DNA of 45,175 nt from Alteromonadaceae bacterium. Its GTDB lineage: Bacteria > Pseudomonadota > Gammaproteobacteria > Enterobacterales > Alteromonadaceae. Shown one piece after another: positions 1 to 9,276 of this stretch (its first letter is position 1; each line of letters starts with the position of its first letter). The translations under genes and the position numbers were made by a program. The DNA lies in the NCBI GenBank assembly GCA_015491935.1, contig WGGB01000155.1, forward strand, positions 1-45,175, read 5' to 3'. The notes under the pieces are model-generated. The model did not search any database. It had not been told where the DNA came from and saw nothing but the letters and a program-made list of their open reading frames with translations.

Positions 1-1994
1 ATTAAACGGTATTGCAAACAAATAAAATTTACAGTTAATAACCTAAATACTGCTCCAATACCTTTAGATTGCTGTATTACTTGTAAAGAAAAATCATTCG
101 CTGACTGTGTTTTTTCTTTAATCATACCTTTTGTTGCTAACAGTTTTAGCGCTTTTAAATATATAATTACCCACTCGTTTTCATTAACTTTAACACTTCT
201 ACTGCGATTAGTTAGCCATAACCACAATAAAACGCTCCCTATTACTAAGCCTATAATAATAGCCAACTGCCATGCTTTATAATCACCAAACCAACGATTA
301 AGTAGTTTAAACTGACGTTCAGGTGTATAGCCTATAACCCAACGTGCCCATTGATAATCTAAAGCATCAAATTGCTGGCGAATAAAATTAAGCCAAGCAA
401 TATTTCGATAGCTTTGAAGATTAAAAATCCCCCGACCAATATCTGATCGTTGAACCAAATCTAATTGTGAAAATCCTTTTTCTATTCGTTCAGGGCTCAC
501 TGCCGCTGTTGGGTCTATTCTTACCCAGCCTAAATTTTTTAACCATACTTCTGTCCAAGCATGAGCATCATATTGATATATACTGTAATAATTACCACTG
601 CGATTATATTCCCCGCCCATATAGCCTGTTACTAATCTAGCTGGAATACCCGCAGCGCGCATTAAATAGGTAAAACTACTGGCGTAATGAACACAAAACC
701 CTGCTTTAGTGTCAAAATAAAATTGATCTAAGCTATTGTTAGTTAATAACGGTGGCTTTAACGTGTAGCGGTAGTTTTGTTGGCGAATATGTTGCAATAC
801 TTTAGTAATAATTTCTTTATCTGATGAGCTTGTTTGTCGTAATCGTTTTGCTTCAAGTACTAATTTAGGATTTGCCGTTAACGGAATAGTTAAATTTTGA
901 CGCTTACTTTGCTCTGATAATTTTAAATCAAAAGATGTGTGTAAAAAGCTATTAACTTGATAACTTAACGTTTGCGTAATAAGTGTTGTATTAACTAAGG
1001 TGTAATCAGGTAATAACTTAACACTAGCATTAGGGCTTTTTACCTCTTTAGGAAGAATTAAAGCGTAAAGCCAATGTTGATAACTAGGTTCGGTAATAAT
1101 TTGATAGTTAATTAAATTTTTATATTCAAACTTACCAGCATGAGTATCTACAACAAATTTTTTTGCAGATGATAAAACAGCTTGTTTTTGCCATTTTTGA
1201 CTTTGCGCTTTTTGCCAGCTATGACCATCATAATCTTCTAACACTAAGGCTCGCCAATACAATTGGTTAAACCTAGGTGCTTTATTAATAAAATTAACTC
1301 TAAAAACAAGTTCATTAGAATTAATTAATTGTGCTATATCTCCTGCGGTTACTTTATCAGATAACCCTGTTTTTGCTGAATTAGCTAAGGGTACTTGCCA
1401 AAAAGGCGCTATACGAGGAAAGACAATAAATAAAATAACCGCTAAAGGAATGCTTTGTACAAATAGCTTACCAACGCCCTTAAATGCCTGTAAAAATGGA
1501 ATATTTACAACAAAAAAAGAAAATAATAACGTGAAATTGATTATAACCAGCAATATCACTAATAGCGAAAAATAAAGTGATTGGTTAAATAGCATAGATG
1601 AGGCTAAAACAAATAAACCAATGAGCACTAATTGATATAAATCACTTCTTTTTTTTAACTCTAATGGCTTTAAAGCATAAGCAAAACAAAGCAAATGCAC
1701 CATACTTAAAAGTACCCCTAGCTGCGTTCCTCTTAATAACAGTATTGTGCAACCCACTAAGGCAAAAACATTAACTAACCATTTTGCAGGCTGTTTAATT
1801 TCAGGCTTTAAAAGTAAAAATCGCCAAAACAAAGACAAGGTAATTAACGCCAACATCCAAAGTGCTAGCTGTGAAAATAATAATGACAAATTAGCTAACT
1901 GAGAAAATAATAACAGCCGATAATAATGACTCGTTAGCATACTTTCAGGTGAGTTATGAAGATTAGATTGCTTAATTAAGCGAGGTGATTGCAT
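1..1994 (-). CDS. TgpA-like transglutaminase (DUF3488 + transglutaminase core), 3' end cut by window edge
   Basis: My reading of the minus strand from an ATG at 1994 gives an open frame to the window edge (664 codons, no stop), so only the last few residues are missing. The N-terminal ~200 residues are strongly hydrophobic with several membrane segments. A periplasmic part follows with the family signature GLSDKVTAGDIAQLINSNEL. The transglutaminase triad is visible: Cys434 in GFCVHYAS, His478 in DAHAWTEVW and Asp494 in RIDPTAA. A last membrane segment lies near residue 570 and a cytoplasmic tail follows. The family (P. aeruginosa TgpA) is an inner-membrane protein with a periplasmic transglutaminase domain; its substrate is poorly known. 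It is the third gene of a MoxR-DUF58-TgpA operon, starting 3 nt after the DUF58 stop. Family assignment is sure; the physiological role is not. Confidence 0.9.
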   Translation of the reverse strand, partial: MQSPRLIKQSNLHNSPESMLTSHYYRLLLFSQLANLSLLFSQLALWMLALITLSLFWRFLLLKPEIKQPAKWLVNVFALVGCTILLLRGTQLGVLLSMVHLLCFAYALKPLELKKRSDLYQLVLIGLFVLASSMLFNQSLYFSLLVILLVIINFTLLFSFFVVNIPFLQAFKGVGKLFVQSIPLAVILFIVFPRIAPFWQVPLANSAKTGLSDKVTAGDIAQLINSNELVFRVNFINKAPRFNQLYWRALVLEDYDGHSWQKAQSQKWQKQAVLSSAKKFVVDTHAGKFEYKNLINYQIITEPSYQHWLYALILPKEVKSPNASVKLLPDYTLVNTTLITQTLSYQVNSFLHTSFDLKLSEQSKRQNLTIPLTANPKLVLEAKRLRQTSSSDKEIITKVLQHIRQQNYRYTLKPPLLTNNSLDQFYFDTKAGFCVHYASSFTYLMRAAGIPARLVTGYMGGEYNRSGNYYSIYQYDAHAWTEVWLKNLGWVRIDPTAAVSPERIEKGFSQLDLVQRSDIGRGIFNLQSYRNIAWLNFIRQQFDALDYQWARWVIGYTPERQFKLLNRWFGDYKAWQLAIIIGLVIGSVLLWLWLTNRSRSVKVNENEWVIIYLKALKLLATKGMIKEKTQSANDFSLQVIQQSKGIGAVFRLLTVNFICLQYRL

Positions 1995-1997
1995 TTT

Positions 1998-3014
1998 TTA
2001 CACCTTGAACTTAGCTAAAGCAAGTAGACATTTTTGACCATGTTCTTTGCCATTATTGGCTAAAATTTTTATATGTCCTTGCTCTATATTTTCTTGTTCG
2101 TTAATGCACAAATCTAAAGCAAAAGTTATATTTTTTTTAGTATGTTCTTGTACCAAATAACATAAATAGCTTAGTTTCTGTTCAACATCAGTAGTAGGCA
2201 TATTGGCTAACCTAAGCCATTGCTGCTTGCTTTGTGGTTGCTGTTGTATTTTGGTTAACCAACCTTGCCCTTTAGCTACGTGTTTCCATGAGATTTGTGC
2301 TAAAGAATCGCCTTGTTGGTAACTTTTTAATTGATAAAAATCATCACCACTACCAGCATTCATCGCTATTTCATTATTTTCTGGTTCAAAAATAGCATTC
2401 ATTTGCTCAAGTTTAATAGCCTTTTCTTTTGGATAAACAATAAATTGACTAGAAAAATCTAATCTTGTCCAACAACTAAATAAACCTAATGAATATTCAC
2501 TAATAACTTTTATTCGACTACTTGGAAAAACACCTCGTGATTTTGCATAAAAAGGCACTAAAACCTCACTGACCTCGTCATTTTTTTGCTCTTTATTTAT
2601 TACAGCTAAAAAAGCACTATTATCATCGTTAAAAGAAAAGCTTAGTGCGTATCGGGTTTTATTAGAAATTAATTGAATAGGTAAATAGAGAGTCGAATTT
2701 GCAAAGCCATAAACTTCTCGTTGCGCAATAAGTTTTAAACCCGATAAATTATAAAAGCTATGTAACATCGCACTAATAAATAAACTTGCAAGTAAATAAC
2801 TTAACATCATGATCAAGTTATTTTGGTAATTTGTCGCTAACAAAAATAGTAAGACAATAAAAAACAAATAACTAAAGCCAAATGTTGTCGGCAATATAAA
2901 AACATTACGATTAGATAAATAATGCTCTAACGAACAAGGAATACGTTTTACTAACCATTGATTAAATTTTTTTTGAAACCAGCGATAAAAAATATTTTTA
3001 GATAAAAAGCTCAT
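1998..3014 (-). CDS. DUF58 domain membrane protein
   Basis: A protein of about 338 residues, with two adjacent hydrophobic segments in the first ~85 residues and then a soluble domain. The DUF58 hallmark is seen late in the protein (YQQGDSLAQISWKHVAKGQG). The frame can be opened two codons earlier at a TTG (3020), but ATG at 3014 is the more natural start; neither has a strong Shine-Dalgarno site. DUF58 proteins have a von Willebrand A-like fold and are nearly always encoded between a MoxR ATPase and a transglutaminase, as here. They are thought to work with the MoxR chaperone in envelope functions. The substrate cannot be told from sequence. Confidence 0.88.
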   Translation of the reverse strand: MSFLSKNIFYRWFQKKFNQWLVKRIPCSLEHYLSNRNVFILPTTFGFSYLFFIVLLFLLATNYQNNLIMMLSYLLASLFISAMLHSFYNLSGLKLIAQREVYGFANSTLYLPIQLISNKTRYALSFSFNDDNSAFLAVINKEQKNDEVSEVLVPFYAKSRGVFPSSRIKVISEYSLGLFSCWTRLDFSSQFIVYPKEKAIKLEQMNAIFEPENNEIAMNAGSGDDFYQLKSYQQGDSLAQISWKHVAKGQGWLTKIQQQPQSKQQWLRLANMPTTDVEQKLSYLCYLVQEHTKKNITFALDLCINEQENIEQGHIKILANNGKEHGQKCLLALAKFKV

Positions 3015-3029
3015 GTTCAATTTAGCTTA

Positions 3030-3956
3030 TTATCTTAAACTAATGGGGTCTATTTGTTGTAATAATTGTTCTGCTAGCATCATTTGTTGTCCATGGTGGT
3101 TTTCATTACTAACACCTAATCTATGCTGGCATACAACAGGGAATACCGCTTGCACGTCTTCGGGTAAAAGGTGATCTCGGTTATAAGTTAATGCCCATGC
3201 TTTAGCCGCTTGTAAAATAGCTTTACCCGCTCGAGGTGAAAGTGGATTTGCATTAAAGTTGGGCTGTCGAGTTAACTGACACAACGCAATAATATAATCT
3301 AAAATACTTTCTGAAGCATAAACTTGTTGTCCCAATTTTTGTAGCTCTTGTAAGGTTTCAACATTAATGACTGCGGTAAGTTGAGATAATTGGCTATGAT
3401 AATCTCCTGATTGTAATATTTGTTTTTCAGCTTTTTTATTAGGAAAACCAAGCGATATACGCATCATAAAGCGATCTAGTTGTGATTCGGGTAAAGAATA
3501 AGTTCCAGCATGAAATAATGGGTTTTGTGTTGCAATAACAAAAAAGGGTTCGGGCAACTTATGGCTAATACCATCAATGCTCACTTGTTTTTCTTCCATC
3601 GCTTCAAGTAATGCACTTTGTGTTTTTGGGCTCGCTCTATTTATTTCATCAGCCAATAATAACTGACTAAATACGGGACCTTTGTGTAACTTAAAAATTT
3701 GTTCCTCAGTTTGAAAAATAGAGACACCTAAGACATCCGCAGGTAATAAATCGCTGGTAAATTGAATTCGTTGAAAACTCAACCCTAATGTTTTGGCTAA
3801 CGCATGGGCTAACGTTGTTTTTCCCATTCCGGGTAAATCTTCTATTAATAAATGCCCTTGCGCTAATAAGCAAGCAAGAGCTAAACGAGTTTCTTTTGTT
3901 TTGCCTAAAACAATTTCATTTAATTGCTTTAAAATCACATTGATATTGTACTGCAT
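3030..3956 (-). CDS. MoxR-family AAA+ ATPase
   Basis: 308 residues, the usual size for MoxR. The Walker A motif is at residues 41-48 (LPGMGKTT), the Walker B is LLLADEINRASPK near residue 100, sensor 1 is FFVIATQNP, and the Arg-containing SPRAGKAIL element lies in the C-terminal lid. MoxR ATPases are chaperone-like and act with von Willebrand A or DUF58 partners. It is the first gene of the three-gene operon with the DUF58 and TgpA-like genes, 9-15 nt upstream of DUF58 depending on the start chosen. The preceding gene (the REC-GGDEF-Hpt protein) ends 66 bp away, and I see no convincing terminator between them, so read-through from the signalling cluster is possible. Confidence 0.93.
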   Translation of the reverse strand: MQYNINVILKQLNEIVLGKTKETRLALACLLAQGHLLIEDLPGMGKTTLAHALAKTLGLSFQRIQFTSDLLPADVLGVSIFQTEEQIFKLHKGPVFSQLLLADEINRASPKTQSALLEAMEEKQVSIDGISHKLPEPFFVIATQNPLFHAGTYSLPESQLDRFMMRISLGFPNKKAEKQILQSGDYHSQLSQLTAVINVETLQELQKLGQQVYASESILDYIIALCQLTRQPNFNANPLSPRAGKAILQAAKAWALTYNRDHLLPEDVQAVFPVVCQHRLGVSNENHHGQQMMLAEQLLQQIDPISLR

Positions 3957-4022
3957 AGGTATCTTATTTTGTTAAGTGATGAAAGTTCTAATGAATGAAA
4001 AAGCCGACATTAACCCCCTAAT

Positions 4023-5399
4023 TTATAATGTTAACTTAGCCTTTATACCTTCGGTAACTTCATTTAATTTTTCGCTAACGGGGGGAATTAATAATTCGAC
4101 CTCAGTAAAATTTTGATCATTAATTGCTTCATCTAAAACTTTGGTTGCTTTATACAACGACATTGCCCCAATAGAGCTAGAGACGCCTTTTAAAGTATGA
4201 GCTAAGTGTTTCATGCGAGCAATATCATTGTCGGCAAAAGCTTTTGCTAAATTTTCGCCATCTTGATCATGATCTTCTATAAACATTTGCAGCACTTGTT
4301 CAAATAAATCATTGTCCCCTAAAACATTATTAATACCTGTAGAAGTATTAATACCAGGATAATCACCACTCTCTTTTTCCGTGATGCTAATCTTTTCACC
4401 GCTGGTTAAAATATCATCATCTAAGTGCAGTGGTACTAACGGCATATCTTGAGATGAACTACACGCATAATTTTGATGAGGGCTTTGGCTTTGTTTTAAT
4501 AAATGCTCTTGGCTAAAGGCTACAATTTTATTTCTTCCAGTATTTTTTGCTTGATATAACGCTTGATCGGCTTGCGTTAATAGTTCATTTAATGAAAGAT
4601 TATTTTTCCCTCCAAGAGCAATTCCAATGCTAATCGTTATGGCTATATGTTGATTTGAATTAGGTGCCACTAAATCAGCGTGTTCTACATTAACTCTTAA
4701 ACGTTCACAAGCTATCTGCGCTTCTTCTATTGACGTTTCAGGTAAACATACCGCAAATTCTTCGCCACCAATACGACCAATAATATCAAAATCTCGAAAA
4801 GCATTAGCAAGAATTTTACTCACTTCTTGTAATACATGATCTCCCGCATCATGACCGTATTGATCATTAACGCGTTTAAAATGATCAATATCACACATAG
4901 CAATCACCACATCATGTTGATAGCGTTGTGAATAAGCAATTGATTTTGTAGCTAAAGCATAAAAATTACGGCGATTGTTAATACCTGTTAAATAATCTTT
5001 TTTAGCCATTTGCTCTAATGCCGCAGTTTTTTCGGCTAACCGAAATGCAGTATTCATACGCGCTAATAAGACTTTATTAATGTAAGGTTTAATAACATAG
5101 TCAACAGCGCCTAATTCTAGAGCTTGTACTATCTCGTCTTCATTATCAGAAGCCGATAACATGATCACAGGAATATTCTTACTATTAGAACAAGCCTTTA
5201 TTTTTTCTAGGGTGACTAAACCTGACATTTCGGGCATATAAATATCAAGTAACACCATATCAATATTCTCAGTGTTTAATAACTCAAGTGCTTGCTGACC
5301 ACTTTGTGCAACCACCACATTATAACCCGCGGTTTGTAAATCAAACTCTAATAAGAGCAAAGAGTCTTTTGCATCATCAACAATTAATATGGTGTACAT
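4023..5399 (-). CDS. Response regulator with REC, GGDEF and C-terminal Hpt domains
   Basis: 458 residues. An N-terminal receiver (about 1-120) has phospho-acceptor Asp52 in LLDIYMP. A diguanylate cyclase domain (about 130-300) has an intact GGEEF active site at 211-215 and an RxxD inhibitory site, Arg202-Asp205, placed five residues before it as expected. After a ~60-residue linker comes an Hpt domain (about 365-458) with phospho-His401 in AHTLKG. Making c-di-GMP is therefore the likely output, with feedback inhibition. Having both a receiver and a histidine phosphotransfer domain in one cyclase is uncommon: the Hpt could take phosphate from the receiver of the hybrid kinase encoded 30 bp upstream, or pass it on. 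Last gene of the signalling cluster. Confidence 0.92.
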   Translation of the reverse strand: MYTILIVDDAKDSLLLLEFDLQTAGYNVVVAQSGQQALELLNTENIDMVLLDIYMPEMSGLVTLEKIKACSNSKNIPVIMLSASDNEDEIVQALELGAVDYVIKPYINKVLLARMNTAFRLAEKTAALEQMAKKDYLTGINNRRNFYALATKSIAYSQRYQHDVVIAMCDIDHFKRVNDQYGHDAGDHVLQEVSKILANAFRDFDIIGRIGGEEFAVCLPETSIEEAQIACERLRVNVEHADLVAPNSNQHIAITISIGIALGGKNNLSLNELLTQADQALYQAKNTGRNKIVAFSQEHLLKQSQSPHQNYACSSSQDMPLVPLHLDDDILTSGEKISITEKESGDYPGINTSTGINNVLGDNDLFEQVLQMFIEDHDQDGENLAKAFADNDIARMKHLAHTLKGVSSSIGAMSLYKATKVLDEAINDQNFTEVELLIPPVSEKLNEVTEGIKAKLTL

Positions 5400-5429
5400 A
5401 AATATTTAAGATACCTTTAGGGTGGTAGG

Positions 5430-7964
5430 TTAATGACATTCAAAAAATGCAGCTAATTCTTTAGAATTAAATGGTTTTCGCAATACAGGATATTGCCACT
5501 TTCTATCTTCAACTGCAATATAGCCACTCATGGAATAAATAATTATCTCTGGGTATTTAGCTTTAACCATATCAACAGCTTCACTCCCTGATAAATCAGG
5601 CATGATCATATCGGTCAGAAAAATATCAAATATTTGCTCAGAATTGAGTACTTCAACTAATTCTTCTTTATTACTTAAACAGGTTGTTTGCGCGCCATGA
5701 TTTTCTAGATATAAAGCAACAAATTCACCAATACTTACTTCATCATCTAATATTAATATACGTTTGCCATCTATTCCCATTGATTTTTTAGCTTTATTTT
5801 CTGCCAGTTGCGTAGCCTCGAGATCACATTTAAAAATTAAAATAAAATGAGCACCACCAAGTTCACAATGTCCTTCTACTTTAATTTCACCATTATGTTT
5901 ATACATGGTATTAAATACATTTGCCAAACCAATACCATTGCCTTTATTAATCGATTTACTGCTATAAAAAGGATCAAATATTTTGGGTAAGTTTTCATCT
6001 TCAATACCAATACCACTATCTTTCACATGAATTTCTAAGTGATTGTTATCATTTATATTAGTCGATATTTCTATTTCACCACTTAAACCATTTTCTTGAA
6101 TGGCATCTTGTGCATTTAACACTAAATTCAATAAAATATTAATGAATTCACCCTGCGGAAATTTTATTAAACAACGGGTATCGTTATAGTTAAAACGCAG
6201 TTTGATGGTATTTAATAATAGCTGTTTGAATAGATATTGGTTTTTTTCTATATCGTTAATAGGATCAAAATCGACCACTTTAACGACAGGTTTACGCGTA
6301 AAAGCTAATAGTCTTTCAGTAACACTTTTACCTTTGTCTATCGCATTTTTTACACGATCAATATAGGTAGAAATATTTTGGTCACCTCTAGAAAATTTCA
6401 GTTCAAGCATTTCAATTGCTCCTAAAGCAACCCCCAACACATTATTAATATCATGTGAAACATTACCAAAGGTATTACCCAATAAAGCTAACCTATTACT
6501 AATAACTTGCTGCTGCTCTTTTCGAAATTCTTCCGTAACATTTTCAACAATCCAAATATATATGCCCTCTTGAGCTTCGTGAGTGACAGAAATATTAAAC
6601 ACACTAGTAAACTTATCAAAACTAATGTTGTTCTTTTTAATTTGCCCCTGCTCTTTTGCTTGTTTTTTAAACGCTAAATATTCGACTATGCTAAAATTAA
6701 CATAATTAAATAAACCAATATTTTCTTGTTCTGTATGCGATGATATATCCTGATAAACGATATTATCTTGTTCATCTATAAAAAAAGTAGGCACGCAAAT
6801 ACAAAAGTTCACCATAGCTAAAAGTTTAACTTTTTCTAAGGTGTCTTCGACCTTAGTAATATTACGACAGATACCAAAAATGGCGACAGCTTTGCCCTGT
6901 TTATCCACCTCAACTTCGGTCATAATTTCTATTTTAATTTTTTTTCCTGACGGTTTTATTATCATGCCTTTATGATAAAAACCTTTAAGATCCTTTCTCG
7001 CTTTCTCAATTAATTTATAATAGTTTTTTTGTTCTTCTAATGGTTGAAAGGCTAATATTTTATCGAGTTTTGGAGTAAATTTATTATGATTCAAGCCATA
7101 AATTCGATACATTTCAGGAGACCAAAAGCAATTATCTTCAGCAAAATCATAGCGCCAATGCCCTGAATTACTTATTTTTTCAGCAAGCATTAAATAATCA
7201 TTTTGTTTTTTTAATTTAGAGATTAATTCTTTAAATTCTGTAACATTTTTCATAAAGCCGATCATACGACTAGGTTTATTCTCTTTAAATTCTATTATTT
7301 TACCTTCGAGTTGCACCCACCTTTTCTCTCCAAATTTAGTTGTTACTTCCGTTGTAATGGACAAACTATCACCAGATTGATGTAAATACTGCTCGGTTTG
7401 TTGATATATTTCTTTTAAAGTAGCGGCTGAAAAATGTTTGTGCCAAAAATCTCGATTACCCGTAAAAACAGCATTTTTATACCCTAAAAAGTCCATTAAT
7501 TTTTCAGAATAAATAAAGGTATCTTCAATAATATCCCATTCCCAATAGGGTTCATCTAAACTTTTAACAATTTGATGTGTCACGGCCAAATTAGGGCTAT
7601 TGTAATTAGAAATCACATTTTCATGCTCATTTACTATCACTAAAAAGCTCTTATCAAGATGGGCAATACGCACGTTAATTTGTATGCAGATATCCGTTTT
7701 AGTTTGTAAATTAACGTATCGACAAGGAATTAATTCACTTAAATTTTTTTGATAATTGTTACGATATTTTATATGTTGTTCTTTTAAATCATCAGGCAGC
7801 AAAAATTCAATCGTTCGCTGCAAAAGTTCAGCCCGACTATAACCAGTAATTAACTCGATTGCTGAATTAATATCAGTTATAACGCCTACCGAATTAATTA
7901 ATAGTGCTGGTGAAGGTAAATCTTCTAATGAGAGAATTTTTGTCGTGCTTAATGAAGAGGTCAA
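5430..7964 (-). CDS. Hybrid sensor histidine kinase with multiple PAS domains and C-terminal receiver
   Basis: 844 residues with no obvious membrane segment, so probably cytoplasmic. PAS domains lie at about 13-85, 135-245 and 255-375, with a weaker PAS-like stretch at 380-480. The dimerisation/phospho-acceptor box contains His504 (VSHDINN). The ATPase domain follows with an N box (NLVLNAQDAI), G1 (DSGIGIED) and G2 (GNGIGLANV). A receiver occupies about 730-844 with Asp785 in LTDMIMPD. The start is a TTG (7964-7962) that overlaps the TGA stop of the preceding gene, implying translational coupling. No ATG occurs before residue ~157, and PAS sequence starts by residue 12, so TTG is well supported. 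It probably feeds the neighbouring Hpt-containing cyclase and the REC protein. The ligand is unknown. Confidence 0.9.
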   Translation of the reverse strand: MTSSLSTTKILSLEDLPSPALLINSVGVITDINSAIELITGYSRAELLQRTIEFLLPDDLKEQHIKYRNNYQKNLSELIPCRYVNLQTKTDICIQINVRIAHLDKSFLVIVNEHENVISNYNSPNLAVTHQIVKSLDEPYWEWDIIEDTFIYSEKLMDFLGYKNAVFTGNRDFWHKHFSAATLKEIYQQTEQYLHQSGDSLSITTEVTTKFGEKRWVQLEGKIIEFKENKPSRMIGFMKNVTEFKELISKLKKQNDYLMLAEKISNSGHWRYDFAEDNCFWSPEMYRIYGLNHNKFTPKLDKILAFQPLEEQKNYYKLIEKARKDLKGFYHKGMIIKPSGKKIKIEIMTEVEVDKQGKAVAIFGICRNITKVEDTLEKVKLLAMVNFCICVPTFFIDEQDNIVYQDISSHTEQENIGLFNYVNFSIVEYLAFKKQAKEQGQIKKNNISFDKFTSVFNISVTHEAQEGIYIWIVENVTEEFRKEQQQVISNRLALLGNTFGNVSHDINNVLGVALGAIEMLELKFSRGDQNISTYIDRVKNAIDKGKSVTERLLAFTRKPVVKVVDFDPINDIEKNQYLFKQLLLNTIKLRFNYNDTRCLIKFPQGEFINILLNLVLNAQDAIQENGLSGEIEISTNINDNNHLEIHVKDSGIGIEDENLPKIFDPFYSSKSINKGNGIGLANVFNTMYKHNGEIKVEGHCELGGAHFILIFKCDLEATQLAENKAKKSMGIDGKRILILDDEVSIGEFVALYLENHGAQTTCLSNKEELVEVLNSEQIFDIFLTDMIMPDLSGSEAVDMVKAKYPEIIIYSMSGYIAVEDRKWQYPVLRKPFNSKELAAFFECH

Positions 7965-9121
7965 AACAATTCATCCTCATCATCAATTTCTTCACTACTT
8001 TGATGCTTACGATTGTTTAAATTTTTTAATTTTTCAACACTTTGTAAAGTTGCATCTAATAAATTGGTAACTTCTAAAAAGTTAATATCATCTTGCGAAT
8101 GCTTTTTAAGCGCGTCATGCACAAGCTTCATTAAATGCTTTTCTTGTTCTTCACTTAAATCCAAAATATGGAAACTAAGCCCTATATTTTGTACAATTTC
8201 ATTCATCACTTCTTGTTGATGGTGTTTCGATATTTCTACCATTTTTTTGGTACTAATTACCGCATTTTGAATTTGTTCTTGCACCTCAATTAAAGAGTTT
8301 TTATAAGTAATAAATTCAATTCTAGCACCAACACACTCTATAACGGACGCTAGGGCATCAATAAAAATATCCGTGTCTATGTTGCCATCTTCTAAGTTTA
8401 AAATGAGTATAGACACTAAAGGATGATTAAAAATAGTTCGACTACCAAAGCGGTATAAACGTGGTTTAGTTTTTAATAATTCCATCACTTCAGTTTCAAC
8501 TGGGGAGCACACCCCTTTTTTTGAACTATAAAATAATGGTGGTGCTGACAATGGGTAAAAACCAATACACCCTTCTAAATTCATACTACGAAAATAATTA
8601 AAGACATCATCACGTATTTCTTCAAAGCTAATACAACCATTAAGTTTTGAGGTTAATTGCATACAGCTGCCGTATTTAGACGCCTGCGCCATAGAAACAT
8701 TAATAACATTATCTTTTGATTTTAATTCATCTTCAAAGCCATGAATTTTTGCTTGGTAGTCAATTAATTTTTCTAATTTGTTATTTAAGGCAATTAAAGA
8801 AATAGGTTTAGCTAAAAAATCATCCGCACCACATTCTAAACCTCGAAGCATTGCTCCTTCTGTTGCCAATCCTGAATATAAAACAAAAGAGGTTACAGGT
8901 GGGTTATGCTGTTTTTTAAGCTTGATCCAATTTGAGCCTTTGTCAGTGCCAATATTTTCATCAACTAAAGCAATATCAAAATGAATGTTTTCTTTTAATA
9001 AATCTTCGGCTAAAGCAAGCGTACTCGCACATTTTACCGTAAAACGATCTTCAAGCCCTTCGGCCAATATTTCTAAATAACTCTCATCATCATCAATAAT
9101 TAATACTGTAGGTTTTGACAT
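7961..9121 (-). CDS. Response regulator with receiver, GAF-like middle and coiled-coil C-terminus, output unknown
   Basis: 386 residues. The N-terminal receiver (about 1-125) has the acidic pocket at 10-12 and Asp54 (LVDENIG). The middle (about 140-270) looks like a degenerate GAF-type sensor fold, but I cannot assign a family. The last ~110 residues are Lys/Glu-rich and helical, probably coiled coil. No DNA-binding, GGDEF, EAL or phosphatase motif is visible, so the output is probably by protein contact. The protein ends in an acidic tail, DDEDELF, resembling the tails of CheD and the small receptor of the same cluster. The hybrid kinase follows with a TTGA overlap, so the two are almost certainly translated together. 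This gene is 155 bp downstream of the REC-GGDEF gene. Confidence 0.8.
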   Translation of the reverse strand: MSKPTVLIIDDDESYLEILAEGLEDRFTVKCASTLALAEDLLKENIHFDIALVDENIGTDKGSNWIKLKKQHNPPVTSFVLYSGLATEGAMLRGLECGADDFLAKPISLIALNNKLEKLIDYQAKIHGFEDELKSKDNVINVSMAQASKYGSCMQLTSKLNGCISFEEIRDDVFNYFRSMNLEGCIGFYPLSAPPLFYSSKKGVCSPVETEVMELLKTKPRLYRFGSRTIFNHPLVSILILNLEDGNIDTDIFIDALASVIECVGARIEFITYKNSLIEVQEQIQNAVISTKKMVEISKHHQQEVMNEIVQNIGLSFHILDLSEEQEKHLMKLVHDALKKHSQDDINFLEVTNLLDATLQSVEKLKNLNNRKHQSSEEIDDEDELF

Positions 9122-9276
9122 AACAAATAGCTTCCTTTCTTATTTTTTAGGTGCTGATTTATAAATAGTAAACTCATTATTAATAGTTATAGCACATCTT
9201 AAAAAAAACACTTTTTTACTGTCATAATTTTTAAAGATTTTTTTAAGATCTCTATTTAGCTCAATAAAAGTTTCAA

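Noticed and set aside
9122..9276. A/T-run rich gap between the REC-GGDEF and orphan REC genes, considered as terminator
   Set aside because: Runs of A and T but no stem with GC pairs; no real hairpin could be drawn.
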